Source: Chlorops oryzae (Eukaryota > Arthropoda > Insecta > Diptera > Chloropidae). Taken from it: a stretch of DNA of 64,000 nucleotides. The stretch lies in contig CM035806.1 of NCBI GenBank assembly GCA_020466095.1, positions 163,143,379 through 163,207,378 of the forward strand, given 5' to 3'. Shown one piece after another: positions 22,160 through 34,435 of this stretch (position 1 is the stretch's first letter; every line of letters starts with the position of its first letter). A program made the position numbers and the translations under genes. Below the pieces are notes generated by a model that was not told where the DNA came from, did no database searches, and saw only the letters and a program-made list of their open reading frames with translations.

Positions 22160-23700
22160 CGCATATTCGACGATTATTTATATTTATTTATGTGAAAGAA
22201 AGCTACCCATAGAGTTGACTTTTCAGTGTTTCTGGCAAGCATTTATGACGGCGAATACACTTAACTATGCCTTACTAATGTTGAAGTATTTAGAGCAACT
22301 TCAAAATGAGCAAACAAAGATACAAAGAAATGAGTACAAAGCATAATAGAAACACGAAATACGAAATAGAAGAGAAATAAGGAAAAAAGTTCGAGGCGGC
22401 AAGGCGACACTAAGAGGTTCCGTTCACAAGAAGCCCTTATTTCACCCCAAAAATGAAGTTCCGGTATTTTGTTAGCGCCTTTAACTTGTGTACCCAGTGT
22501 AGTTGTGCGCTCTTATACAAACAGTCGATTGGCAATAATTGGGACTTTTCAAATATAATGTATTGAATTTTTATTTTATTTTTTGCTAAAAGATCTTACG
22601 ACTTCAATTGATTTGCCTATAAGATATAAAAGATATCGGTTTTAAATTATAAGTACACATTCAGTATTTGTAGGACAACAACAACCTCACATTTATATAC
22701 ATACGCTTTCGTAAATACTTTCTCAAAAGCGGACAAGAAAAGAAAAAAGAAAACAGAAAAATTCCTGAAGGAGAAATCAACCTCCTTAGAGTCTTTTCAC
22801 TGTATTTGCCCGATTGAGCTCTACTTCATAGCTTTTTAAAGGTCATCATCTGTGAATTTCAGACAGACACCCCTCACAGACCGTATTTGGACGAAGCATG
22901 GCTATATTCGAGTATAGGAGTGTTCACTGTTAAAGGATCTCATCTATAGCCATTTAAACGGAAACGAGTTTTTCCAGTTGCCCAATTGTAATTTTCCCTC
23001 AGTGTGAATATTTCAACGAGCTTATCAACGAACGAACTTTGACATTCTACTGCTTATTCCTCTCATGTTGTTGCCGTTGTCGTTGTCTTTGTCGTTTCCG
23101 TGCTCGCTCCCGATCCCGATCCGGATCCCGATGCCGGTCCTGATCCCGCCCTCTTTTCCCATACGCACTCGCTTTTGGCTTGTTGGACTCATTTCGTGTG
23201 AGCGTAGCTGCGATGTTGGACAACAAACGGAATCGGAAGAAAGACCTATTCGGCTAACGATGAGAACAAGGAGGTTTTACTATTACGCTGCTGACTCCAT
23301 TCAGAGACTCGTACTGGCATTCCCAAACCATCCACTCATCCATTCATCCTTTCATCTATCCTGCAATCCGTCAATCCAACAAGTCAGCGAGCCAGCGAGC
23401 CGATCCGATCCGAGCCGAGCCGAGCGAGCCGAGCTAGCTATCTATCAATGGTGCTCGCACACACAAAACGCGGGCACGAGCACAAACATTATCACAAATC
23501 AGAAATTTTTTACGAGAGATTCCATAGCGACAAATGGGCCAAATTTTTTTTTTTTACCATTTACTGGTATAGAAATTCTCTGTAACGGCAAATGGGCCAA
23601 ATTTTTCGCTAGGTACGACGAAAACCTCTCAATGGGCAACGGGCGATCGATCGATCCATCGATCTATCGCACAATTCGAAATATAGCTACCTACCTTTTC
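22160..23700. other. Non-coding DNA
   Basis: Short CGATCC/GAGCC tandem runs occur near 23110-23135 and 23390-23430, and a CGATCGATC run at 23645-23665. The 218-codon frame over 23065-23721 covers these tracts and has no domain, so it is not called. Confidence 0.4.
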
Positions 23701-23794
23701 GAATATGCTCAATTGTGCTAAGCAGAAGATTCTCAATGCGGCAGTGACGATGTGAGTACGCACGGTCTAATCAAGACTTCGCAGACGCAGCCAG

Positions 23795-24215
23795 TTCATC
23801 GTGTCCGTACTGCCATCGTTCGTCCGTCCGGCCGTCCGACCGTTCGTTCATACGCTCGTATGCTCATTTGCTCGTTCATACGCTCGATCGTTCGTTCGTT
23901 CGTTCGTCCGTTCTCACAGTACTGAGCACTCGTACTTACTACGCAGACATTTCGTATCGTGTTGCTGCGCTGTCGGCACTTTAGCTGCGCGGTCGGCTCG
24001 GCTCTTTCTCGGAGCATACCGACGTCGCCGTCGTTCGTTGCCGTCGCAGACTGTCGTGGGAAAGACTTTAGGAGCTTCGACCTTGTGCGCAGCGAATTTA
24101 CAAAATCAGAAATACGATGGCTGCGAACTAAAACGGAACGCTTGCAATCAGACGGTCGTCGTCGTCGTCGTAGAACGAATGCGCCATAAGAGAGGCTTAC
24201 GGAATAGTGAGTGTT
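23795..24215. other. CpG-rich stretch, possible promoter or first exon
   Basis: Markedly richer in CpG than the surroundings, with CCGTCCGTCCG, TCGTTCGTTCG and GTCGTCGTCG runs. A possible donor, AATA|GTGAGT, ends it at 24207. The 171-codon frame across it begins in the CGTTCGT repeat and is not convincing. A transcription start is possible but no core element is clear. Confidence 0.15.
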
Positions 24216-25049
24216 TCGTTTCATTGGTCGCTTCGGTTTGGTCTGGTTGGTGTGTTTCATTCATTCATCATCGATGCAACGCGAAGCACAGTGGTATGTT
24301 TGTGCGAGAAAAGTGACGAATTTTTGAGATTTCTAAAAAAAAAAAAACAAAAAAACAAAAAAACTCCAAAGCACTACTGAAGAAAACAAAATCCGACGTC
24401 CAAATTCCAAATGAGATAACAAAATAAAATTCATAAATAAAACGACCCAAAAGACACGAAAGCAGCTATCAAGCAGCTATAAAAAATACCATTTATTAAA
24501 AAATTAAATTAAGAAAGATAATTTCAATGGAACAAAAAGTACGGGAAAGAGATCCTGAGAAATAATATGTATATGTAGATAAAAACTTCGAAACAAATCG
24601 AAATGGAAAAAAGGACATAAAAAAGTGCAACGTGTTATAAATAAGTAGATATATGAATTTTTTAATTTTTTTTTTTTTTTTTTCTTGTAATGTAAAACTA
24701 TCTTTGAAAGTATGTCATCGGAGTCAAGACAAGACAATTCAGGGAAAATTCTTGCCAGCCGTCGCATTGACTTAGACATGCCTATAAAATAACAAACCCC
24801 GCCGGCACTGGCGACATACTTAAAATGTACATATGTACATACCAACGACAACGACATGTCGTCATTTATGTGTCCGTATGCCTGAGAAAAAGAACATAAT
24901 TTTTCTCTTACTACTTATTTCGAATTTGTTTTAAAAAAAAAAAATCTATTCCTTTTTTTCCTTAATGTTTATTGAGTTTCGCCCACTGTCAGCTGACAAT
25001 TGGAAATCCTGAGTCGTCACTTTACTGGGTGGGTATAGACAAGTAAGTT

Positions 25050-25548
25050 GCATCCTGAGGATTGCGCATACACCAGGCCATACACAGTCAACGCTCAACA
25101 CTCAACGCTCAACGCTCAACAATCAACAGTCAACAGTCTGCAATCAACATTTGAAAAATACCGCAACCACCGACGCGATTTTTGTATCAAGTCTTTGGTG
25201 TTTTTTTTTTTTTTTTTTTTTTTTTAGTTTTTCCCATAAATTTCTTAAAAATTTCGATAAAAATTATTATTTGAAGCTGTGTTTGTGTTCTATTTTAGCT
25301 CGATTTCGCGGCCTCATCAATCAACATACGATTACCAACAGTCAACAATCAACACTTAGCCATTAACAATCAACATCTTTGAAACTGCACCAGAAAACCC
25401 TGCTCAACATTCCATCGAAGGGGTGAGATCAATGACCAATCAACCTTAATACAGCTGAACATCAACATCAAGAACAAGCCATAAATTTGAAAATCAATAC
25501 TTCCGTGTTCCAGCACTACCGCCAACGGAAGCACATCGGTTATCATTG
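25050..25548 (+). other. Possible 5'UTR exon with 7-bp (NNTCAAC) repeats
   Basis: About nine consecutive heptamers of the form NNTCAAC occupy 25087-25150, and further CAATCAACA motifs lie at 25315-25375 and 25437-25470. The segment ends at CATTG|GTGAGT (25548/25549), a good 5' splice site, after a slightly GC-richer run. No long frame crosses it, so an untranslated exon is the most that could be proposed. Confidence 0.18.
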
Positions 25549-25559
25549 GTGAGTCCTTT

Positions 25560-26800
25560 AAAATTTTGTTCTTTTAAACCCAATAAAAAAAAAAACGTAG
25601 AATTTAATAGTCAAAATCAAAGTTACACCCAGAAACTAAGCATGAATTCCTACTCATGACTCTACCATAGAGATAGCAACGAATGCTAAGAAGTAGCCAG
25701 AAATTGGTAAAAATTTCGTACAACTGATCTCAACAGGATTCTCGGTTGATGCCTTTTTTGATAACGTCCGTTCGAAACTAAGTATCTCGAGTCTATATTA
25801 ATTTAATCGCCAGTCAATGGAATTGGCTATTCAGTTATATGCTGAATCGAATGGATGGGCCTGTCAAAGTCTTTCGCTTTAGTTGTCTTGTTGATGTCAA
25901 CATTGTTGTAGGTTCCTCTTTTCCTACTGGGTTCAAATTTTATTCGATTTGCTTTCCATGTTAGTTATTAGCTTTAATTTGTTTTTATTAATGTATTTTG
26001 ATTTCTGTTTTCACTTTTCCTTTGTTCTAATTATGTTTTGTTGATATTGTGATTGTTCTTGTTGTCTTTGTGCTCTTTGTTTTAAGTTTTGTGTTTTTTG
26101 TTCTTGTATTTGAGATATGTACATACTTTGTTTTTGTACTTGTTTCGAATTCGAATTTCGTGCACATGATTTCCAAGTCGCATCGTACGTACCATCCGAG
26201 GTCTACGCTTCAACTTGTCCCTGTCACAATCTTTTCATCCATCCGCATTGTCTTCAATTCCCTTTGCTTTCCTTTTTGATCCCCTTTCCTTTGCTTTTGT
26301 CATGCCTCTAGTTGCAGCTAAATTTGCCCCACATTTGCGATTATGTTCGATTGCTGGGCTGGTCTGGTCCGGGCCGGGCTGGACTGGGTTGGGCAGGCAC
26401 CGGCCGAATCGGAGCTGTCTCGTATTTTCTTTCTCTGAATTGAAATTGTGGGTATAAATTTGAATATTTTTTTTGGAAGCGATTGACTTTTTTCCATTTT
26501 TCCCTAATCAAATGATCGCAAAATACGACAAATACGGGGCTATGACAATACGATGACAAAGTCGAAAACATAGACGAAGACGAAGTAGCTCGATTGAGCG
26601 CTTTTATTGCGTTCCAAATTCAACAATGACAAAATCGAAATCGAAAGGGACTTGATATGCGTTCAAGAAAGCTTCGGATGTAGGTTATAACCCAATTAGA
26701 AAGACACGAGGACGGAACGGGGAAGAGTATAAAAAATAAACTCGGATCTCAATTGATTGTAAAAGCCTCAAGAACTTTTTTTTCGTCCAAATCCTGAATT
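25560..26800. other. Non-coding DNA
   Basis: Contains an ACCCAG...CTGGGT pair (25626 and 25925) resembling the ends of the 19483 element but without matching flanks, and a CTGG-rich degenerate repeat at about 26355-26400. No gene supported. Confidence 0.35.
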
Positions 26801-26810
26801 TTTATGGACA

Positions 26811-26946
26811 TTCATACTTACATACATGCTTACATATATGTATACATACATGCATACCTACATACCTACACACCTACATACATACATACATACATACATA
26901 CATACATACATACATACATACATACATACATACATACATACATACA

Positions 26947-26978
<32 letters not shown>

Positions 26979-27260
26979 CATACATACATGCATACATATG
27001 TACATTGTACATACATACATACATATGTACATATATACATACATTGTACATACATACAATACATACATATGTATGTACATATATACATGTACATAGAAAC
27101 ATACCTACTTATGCATATACATGTATACACACATACAAACATACCTACATACATACATACATAAGTACATACTGACATGCTTACATATTTACATACTTAC
27201 ATATTTACATAGATGCATACACACACAAAAAAATTCACACATGCATACACAAACATACAA
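26811..27260. repeat. (CATA)n array
   Basis: Pure CATA from about 26875 to 26973, with variant CATATGTACATA palindromes on both sides. Frames read as Tyr/Ile/His or Met/Tyr/Val/Cys repeats. Confidence 0.95.
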
Positions 27261-27269
27261 ACTTTGCTT

Positions 27270-28800
27270 ACATACATATCTTCGTATGTACAATGTATGT
27301 AGATAGTACATATTAATTACGGAATATGCACTGCGGAAAAATCTAAGCCGCGATACAAAACGCTTATGCTTAGCTTATGCTCAGTCTTTTTTCTAGAACG
27401 CTATTACGAATTCTCAAATGCGCAATAAACATGCGGAGCAATAATAAAAAGTAACAAAAAAAATATAACAAATACTTAATAGCAATTACCAATACATAAA
27501 TAAAAGAACAAACAAAAAAAATGACAGTCCCTGTGGGAAATGTATCCGTTCATTCCTTGAAAAAAAGGAAATCCACAAATTTAAAGATCGTGGAAAACAG
27601 TTTTACAGTTCCCATGGATGACTGAAATGTCTATGACATCATAAAAGCGCTTCAATTCTAATTTGAGTGTTGCCTTTATTTGTGTGTTGCCTTTATTTTT
27701 TCATGTTTTATTAATAGTTATATCTTATAATAGAAACGCCTATAGATAGACTACATAATTTTTTTTGGCGATTGAATTGCAAAAATATTGCATTTTCGGA
27801 TGCAACTTAATGTAGTGATCGAGAGCGTTAACCCTTTAGAACATTATATTTCCGCAATTCGGTAATTTTCCACACAAACAAGCGATTTTCCCTGGCTGCA
27901 GGCATTCCAGAATCAATCTCTGATTGGCATTCTAACTATTAAAAATCCAACGAAACATCAACAAATCATTCGATATTTGCCTGCCCTTCGGTCCGTTTCT
28001 TGACATGACCACCACTCGGAGCATCTTTCCGACCACTCCAATTACTGCTCTAGTCGATTGTGTTCCATTGAGAGGCATAAGTCATTAAATCGCTGACGTA
28101 AGTCAACGTCGTTTCAAGAGTTTCCTCTACATACTCATATACACACATATGTGTATTTTGAATTTTTTTTATTTTTATTTTTAATTTTTATGACGTATGT
28201 ATGTACATCTGTAGCAAATCGATCGCCGCAACCTTGTAAGTTGTGCGTCATTTCGTTGGGAATTAAAAAAATTAATTTTCTTTTCCTTTTTTATTCGCTC
28301 ATTATCTCATTTAAAGAAAATTTTTTTCTTCTGATTTTAACAATTTTTCCTATGCACAGCTGCTCCGTTCGAACCGAAAATATCGCTCTTCAGGAAAAAG
28401 CTTTTGTGCCCTCTAAATCAAGCATCCACATTAACATGCATAAACAATTACATATATACACAAGTCTAAGAACCATTCAATTGTTTGTGTGTATACCAAC
28501 ACTCATTGTTATCACTTCAACATCATGTAAACATTGGGTTCGTTCTTAACCCTGTCACTTCCAAATATACAAACATACAATATACATATAAATTCCATCA
28601 ACATAAAATATGAGCTTCTTCGGTCGGAAGAAAAGAAAATCGATTTTCCAATTAACATTTTTCTCAGTTGTTGTTGATCATGAAGAGCGCATTGATGGCA
28701 AACGATTGAGAGGAATCAATTGTGTAGATCATTTAATATTAGGGGGGAAAATAGGAGACACTCTTGATGGATACTATGCATATGCCTTTATTTTCCTTTG
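27270..28800. other. AT-rich non-coding DNA
   Basis: No gene, terminal repeat or conserved motif supported. An acceptor-like TTTTTCCTATGCACAG ends at 28359 but no donor or conserved frame follows. Confidence 0.35.
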
Positions 28801-28801
28801 A

Positions 28802-28888
28802 TCTCTCACTCTCTCGCACTCTCGCTCTCGCTCGATCTCTCGCTCTCTCGCTCTCACTCTCACTCTCGCTCTCTCTTTCTCGCTCTCG

Positions 28889-28942
<54 letters not shown>

Positions 28943-29392
28943 CTATCTCACTGTCTCTCTCTCACTGTACTCTCTCTCGCTCTCTCTCGCTCTCTCTCGC
29001 TCTCTCTCTCCTCTCTCTCTGCTCTCTCTCCTCGCTCTCTCGCTCTCTCTCTCGCTCTCCCTCTCGCTCTCTCTTTCTCGCTCTCTCTCTCTCGCTCTCT
29101 CTTTCTCGCTCTCTCTCTCTCGCTCTCTCTCTCGCTCTCTCTCTCTCGCTCTCTCTCTCGCTCTCTCTCGCTCTCTCTCGCTCTCTCTTCGCTCTCTCTC
29201 GCTCTCTCTCTCTCTCTCATCTCTCTCTCGCTCTCTCTCTCCTCTCTCTCTCGCTCTCTCTCTCGCTCTCTCTCTCGCTCTCTCTCTCTCGCTCTCTCTC
29301 TCGCTCTCTCTCTCGCTCCTCTCTCTCGCTCTCTCTCGCTCTCTCTCGCTCTCTCTCTCGCTATCTCTCTCTCTCTCTCTCTCGCTCTCACA
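28802..29392. repeat. CT/CTCG microsatellite, about 590 bp
   Basis: CTCTCTCG-type units with variable spacing of the CG interruptions throughout. Frames are Ser/Leu/Arg dipeptide runs and are not proteins. Confidence 0.95.
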
Positions 29393-29599
29393 CCCTCCAT
29401 TTGTATGTGCGGGTGGAGCTTTCCTCTTACACTTTCCAGACGATCTTTGCGATTAAAAGGAAAATATGAATGGCTTTCCGAAAGCTTAGAGGCTCTTAAG
29501 ATCCTAAGCGCCTTCAGGTTCCGTAATGCGGACCACGTGTCTAAGTGACAGCAACCAAATACTTCAAACGATGCTCATTACATTACTCTTTCTGTACTT

Positions 29600-30950
29600 A
29601 TGCATACATACATACATACATATGTACATACATACACATTGTACGTACATATTCATATACCCTCATCGCTGCAGAAGAAGCCAAGAACCGAAGAAGTGGA
29701 AACTTTGAACAATAAGTGCGATAACGAGCATTCATTCCGAATGAGCCGAAGGAAATTCCGGAACTACTGGAACTAAAAGAAAGCAGCAGCAGAAGACGCA
29801 ATAATAACAACAACAAAAAGAACAAGCATAAATCGCATGTAGTGTATGTATGTCTCTATATCTGTATTTTACATTGATATCCATGTACATACATGTGTAT
29901 CGTGGAAGGCTATTTGTACATTTGTTTGCCTTAAGCTTCTTAAGAACACACCGTCTCAATAACAATTTAAGGGTGAAGCCTGAAGAAGTTCTGGAAAAAG
30001 AATGAAAAGCAAAAAAAAAAAAAAAAAAAAAACAACTCACGATCAATGGGCCGAGGAAATGATTGCATGAGTGTTTGGCCCGCTTACCCGCGCACCTCAA
30101 TGCGTTTTGCGATGTTGGTCGTCGTCGCCATCGATCGTCGATCGTCATTGTCGTCGTCGAAATTTCTAACTGAATGTGTGTTTTCCCATTTCGGTTGCAG
30201 CACTTCCTGTCGTCTTCGATTTGATTCGACAAAAAAAAAAAAAAAAATTTTTTTTTTCTCGGCCTTAAGCTCGCTATAAGCACTTCCGATAGGAACTGGA
30301 ACACATGCATCGGCATGAATGCATATACACGCATATGCATGTATCTATTTATGAACGGATGTGCACACAGCCCACACACACATACTACCATACGTACAAG
30401 TTTACATACGAATAGTTATTCGTATAAATGAGGAAAAAATTATGAAAAGCGCAGCGCATTCAATTATGAAAGAAAAAATATATCTTCAAACAACAACAAT
30501 TTGAGGCACTAGCTCTTGGAACAACAACAACAACAACAACAGAAACGAAAACAAAATGAGCAACCCAAAGTGTAGAACGACGACTTTATCAGCAGTCCAA
30601 ACGGCTGCGGAAGACGGAAGAAGAGGATGCTTCCTTTTCAACCGATCAATCGATCGCCCGCGTGCTACTTAAAAAACGTGTGCGCTCACACATGCAGGCC
30701 GAAGATGTACATGTATGTATGTATGTATGCATGTATGTATGTATGTATGTATGCATGCATGCATGTATGCACGTGGTATACATGCAGGCGTTCGCTAATT
30801 CATTCATGCATTCATCAAAGCACTGCGCCGCTACGTTCGAATCCGTCTCCGTCTCCTAATCCAAACCCAAATCCCAGTCCGAACCCCAGTCCGAGTGCCC
30901 CCTCCACGTTCGCGCGAGTGATGGTTTAAAAAAATGCTGGTTTAGAAATT
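29600..30950. other. Non-coding DNA with CATA/GTAT, CAA and poly-A tracts
   Basis: CATACATA at about 29602-29640, poly-A near 30010-30030 and 30228-30247, AACAAC near 30525-30540 and GTATGTAT at 30715-30755. No exon-like segment is convincing. Confidence 0.4.
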
Positions 30951-31153
30951 TTCCGATTGGTTTTTTTTTGTTTTTTTTCCTTTTCTTTTTTTTTTTTTTT
31001 TAATTATGGGATTTTTCGTATCGAAAAATTAAATTTTAAAAATTTTTCTCATACAGTGCACTCGGTATAACCTCAACTAAGATTGTTGACGATTATGAAT
31101 GTCCTCAGTTTATACCAAAACATTTTCGGAAATATCGTTTTAAGTGTTTTTAT

Positions 31154-31384
31154 CAGGTGTGTGATTGGATTCCCGGGAATTCATTTTCCCGGGAAATTGA
31201 AATAAATACTCGGGAATTTTGAAATTTGTTTGAAATTTTTTAATTCGAAAATTTTATCGTATAGCGCTCTTTTGTTTTTGACAATGTCATTTCTATCAAA
31301 ATTTCCATACATTCTTCAAAATATTGAAGGAACGAAATTCCCTTTCCCCAAAATTTGGGGAAAGGGAATCCAATCACATGCCCG
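31154..31384. mobile_element. Inverted-repeat MITE (CAGGTGTGTGATTGG ends), nested
   Basis: The left end CAGGTGTGTGATTGGATTCC and the right end in reverse complement, CGGGCATGTGATTGGATTCC, agree over their inner 14-15 bases. A CCCGGGAATTC...CCCGGG block and a CCCC/GGGG hairpin lie inside. No 8-bp target copy is clear; TAT occurs on both sides. Related left end at 21309. Confidence 0.6.
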
Positions 31385-31485
31385 TATAAGAATTAGGTAC
31401 ATATGTATATAAACTTAAACCGACCAATAATCTTATTCAACCAAATGTTTCTACATACATATATTAAAAAATTAAAGAAATATTT

Positions 31486-31626
31486 TACAGGGGGCTTCCC
31501 CTCGGTCCCGGCCTTTCTTAAGGGGTCCACAATTGCCATGGGACATTTTATTTTGTCGCACATTTTTGTGAGAGGACCCCGGACAAAAAATCCCCCCGGC
31601 CCGAAATTTCTTTCTACGGGTCTGCA
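31486..31626. mobile_element. Diverged copy of the 62306 hAT-type MITE, nested
   Basis: Shares with 62306-62462, in the same order, AAGGGG(T/C)CCACAA, CCATGGG/GCATGGG, AGG(A/G)CCCCGGA(C/A)AAAAA, CCCCGG(C/G)CC and AAATTTCT(T/A)TCTAC. The left end is poorly preserved and no target duplication remains, so it is an older insertion. Confidence 0.6.
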
Positions 31627-31942
31627 AATAATGAACATTCAATCTCGCTAATACGAACAATATGGATACAATGAACAGGACGTTCATTGCAAAAATTAAT
31701 TCCACAAATATTCAAACTCGACTGTGAATAAAAAAAGTGATGTGTGGAATGTTGACATACAATAATAGGGCTTTGACATTATCCCGAGTGCACTGTATAT
31801 TGGTTATAAAAATTCCCATAACTTAAAAAAAAATAAGTATGTACCCAGCCGGAAATTTCACTACTTCTGCAGTACTTCCGAAGTGGTGAAAATTCATACT
31901 GCGACTACTCGCATTACTAACCCTTACTTGTAATGAATTTTG

Positions 31943-31981
<39 letters not shown>
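31943..31981. repeat. (ATT/TAA)n tail
   Basis: About 12 triplets, best explained as the 3' tail of the minus-strand LINE remnant that abuts it. Confidence 0.85.
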
Positions 31982-31983
<2 letters not shown>

Positions 31984-32640
31984 AGTTGGGGAGTAATGCG
32001 CACCGCGACCACAAAGGATCTATTGTGCTAACCCCAGTGGTTCTTTAATTCTCCATCCTTAGGCTCTTTATGAAGTTGAGCACTGTGGACGGTTTAAAGA
32101 CGTTCCAAAATTTGTAGGGGGCGATCATTGCGTCCCTAAAGTAGAACAGCCTGCGTCTGCACAGTGAAGGGCAGTCGCAGAGAATGTGCTCTGGCGTTTC
32201 TTTGTCCATTTCACAGAATCGGCATATTGATTCATTTGAGAGGCCTATCTTTTTGAGATGATATCTCAATTTGCAGTGCCCCGTCGTCAGGTATCCGGTT
32301 CGGATTTTTAGATCCTCTCTGTCAAGGCAAAGTAGTCTCTTTGAGACGTTTTCGTTAGGAGCGATGAATCGTTTAGCCTGTCTTTGACCTTTTGAGTTCA
32401 TCCAGGATGCTTTAAGGCAATCTTTGTTCCCAAATCCGAATAAATTCTGCATTGTTCGATCTCTGGAGAGTGCAGAAAAGCTCAGGGCCTATGAAGCACC
32501 TTTGAGCCCGAGCAACGAGCTCTTGCTTCTGTGATATTTTCACTAGAAGATCATTCGAAAAAGCACCAATTGGCTTCTTTACATATGAATGCTTCACTTC
32601 TTCTGCATTAATGATTTTTTCATGCATGCGATAATGTCCG
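31943..32640 (-). mobile_element. 5'-truncated I-type LINE 3' end with (TAA)n tail
   Basis: On the minus strand, a frame from about 32627 (ending near ARAQRCFIGPELFC, like the end of an RNase H domain) continues after a frameshift near 32430 into 32452-32045. That part contains the pattern LTTGHCKLRYHLKKIGL...CRFCEMDKETPEHILCDCP (given here in pieces), the Cys-Cys-His-Cys tail after RNase H in I/LOA-type elements. A short 3' UTR and a (TAA)n tract (31943-31981) follow, as in the I factor. The upstream reverse transcriptase is absent and the frame is broken, so the copy is dead. Confidence 0.85.
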
Positions 32641-32644
32641 GCTG

Positions 32645-33740
32645 GGTAATACGAAAATCTTCTAAAACAGCCGGAACTGTTGCGCTTCGCTTTTGTGCCG
32701 TTTAGTTGTTGTTGTTTCTGTTTCTGTTGTTGTCTTTAAAACGTTGCGCTTCCCTTTTTTATTTACACTGTCTTTGCTTGACGTTTCCTTTGCGCTTTTT
32801 GCTTAGCTTTGCCGCCGCCGCCGCCGCTCGTGTCCGCATTGTTGTTGTTGCTGTTTACGTTTTTGCTTGGGAGGCAACTTTATTGCACATTACGCAAACT
32901 GTATGTATGTATGTATATGTGCATACATGGGCGCACACACAAAAACGCATACATGTGCGTATGTATAAGTTGCTCGACAGAGCAAAATATTGATAATCGA
33001 GTTGGTATTTTTCTGTTTTGTTATTTGATAATCGAGTATTGTATACAGAAGCAACGTTGTCCGCCATCCGTTTTCGGGGCCGTCAACGCCATCAGTCAGT
33101 CAATGAGAAGTCCATATCGTGTCGTGGGCTTTGTTTTTGTTTTTGTTTGCGTTTGCCTTGCTGTTGCTGTTGTTGTTGTTGTTGCTGTTTTCTGTTCTGT
33201 AATATTTATTGTTTTTGTTGTTGAGCCTACTTGTGCTCAGCTACTTCAGTCACAGTCGCAGTCGCAGCAGCTAAGCCGACAGCAGCTCGGCGTGGAAGTC
33301 GATGTCGATGTTGATGTCGATGTCGGGTGACAGAGTTCACATCCGTTGTACGATTTCTTATTGTTGTTGTAGTGGTTGTTGTGTTGTGTTGTTGCTGTTC
33401 TAGTTCTGTTGAAATGTTGACGTGGAAGTTCCATTCATTCATTCGTTCATTCATTCATTCAGTGATTCATTCACAAAATCAGTTTGTATGGAAAAAAAAA
33501 AATAAATAAAAAAATATAAAAAAAATTCACCCATAGCTATGCTGGCATGCAGCTGCAAGCGTAGCTAAACACAAATGAGCATACGATGAGTACACACGCA
33601 CACACACACATGCGCATATATGAACAAATATGTCTGTTTGTATGATGTGCATACATATTGATATGTTTGTGCGTACAATGGGTTTTAATATACCTCGAAA
33701 TTCATCCCAGTAGGAAATTACATCCGACACAGCCATGTAT
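32645..33740. other. Non-coding DNA with TTG/GCC/CATA triplet tracts
   Basis: CCGCCGCCG at 32812-32826, TTGTTG at 33165-33190 and 33360-33400, and TCATTCATTC at 33433-33462. Frames over them are low complexity. No gene supported. Confidence 0.45.
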
Positions 33741-33928
33741 GTACATCGTTGGCTTTTAAGCGGAAACTCTCTCAGTAATCACCTAACTGTTGTGAACCGT
33801 ATGGAATACCCACCTATGCATGGAATACATATATGTATACATACATACATATACATGTAAATAGTGCACTTTCTCCTTGCGGAGCCTCCTCTTAAACGTA
33901 CACTTTTTGGCTATGCTCTGGCGATCCT

Positions 33929-34435
33929 TACGGTGACCAAAAATTGAAATTGACAAAAAAAAAAAACACGGAACAAAAATATTTTTTTTAGTCATCAACT
34001 TAGTTTATTTAATTCTTTTACGAGGTTGTCACAGAACGGACCTTTCAATCGGTCCAAGGATAATGACGATCGAATTTTTTTTCGGTATTTTCCACTAAAA
34101 AAAATACGCAGAACAAGTGCCTAAAAAACAGAACACCTCTGCTAAAAACAGATACAGTAGTTTCGCTATATAAGAAAGTCGATTTTGCCAAGAAAATTCA
34201 TTCTTATATCCGGTTTTTTCTTATATAAGAACCCGTTTATAATTTTTTCTTATATAAACTACCGATATTTGAAATTAGGGGTGTTAAATTCTTGATAAAA
34301 AAAACCAAGTTGCTTATATAAAAATGTTTTTCATACAAAAAGAGTTTTTGGTTTTGGTAAACGGTTTCTTAAAGGCGGGTTTTTCTTATATACGAGTTTC
34401 TTATATAGCGAAACTACTGTATGATGGTCACCGCA
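33929..34435. mobile_element. 8-bp-TSD element nested in the Tigger-like MITE
   Basis: Flanked by identical 8-bp GCGATCCT (33921-33928, 34436-34443), which occurs once in uninterrupted relatives, so both boundaries are exact. Ends are TACGGTGACCA and TGGTCACCGCA, inverted over 10 of 11 bases. The 8-bp duplication fits hAT, P or Merlin; the ends do not decide. It has itself been invaded at 34155-34419; without that it is about 240 bp. Confidence 0.8.
34155..34419. mobile_element. Pogo-like MITE, innermost of three nested elements
   Basis: Ends CAGTAGTTTCGCTATATAAG and the reverse complement match over about 23 bp. TA lies at 34153-34154 and 34420-34421. The TIR resembles those of pogo/Tigger (CAGTA...TTCGC). 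The interior repeats TTCTTATATA several times. 265 bp, no frame. Confidence 0.9.

Larger units (their letters stand above)
31054..31795. mobile_element. Tigger-like element hosting two hAT-like insertions, 742 bp
   Basis: Ends CAGTGCACTCGG and CCGAGTGCACTG are exact inverted repeats, with TA at 31052-31053 and 31796-31797. This is the pogo/Tigger pattern. Inside are the 31154-31384 and about 31486-31626 insertions; without them it would be about 370 bp. The interior is AT-rich with no transposase frame. Confidence 0.75.

Noticed and set aside
23801..24316. 171-codon plus-strand frame
   Set aside because: Starts in a CGTTCGT repeat and ends through GTCGTC repeats; an overlapping minus frame of 154 codons is equally open.
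25626..25931. ACCCAGAAA...CTACTGGGT as transposon ends
   Set aside because: Match limited to about six bases and the flanks differ; could be chance.
26804..27178. Tyr/Ile/His and Met/Tyr/Val/Cys repeat frames
   Set aside because: CATA array; open in several frames because the unit has no stop codons in those frames.
28764..29469. Frames of 223-230 codons on plus and 150 on minus
   Set aside because: They cover the CT/CTCG array and are Ser/Leu/Arg repeats in all frames.
29732..30391. 219-codon minus-strand frame
   Set aside because: Includes poly-Phe from poly-A tracts and runs of Cys; no domain and no splice support.
32809..33330. 173-codon plus-strand frame
   Set aside because: Built of GCC, TTG and GTCGAT triplet repeats.
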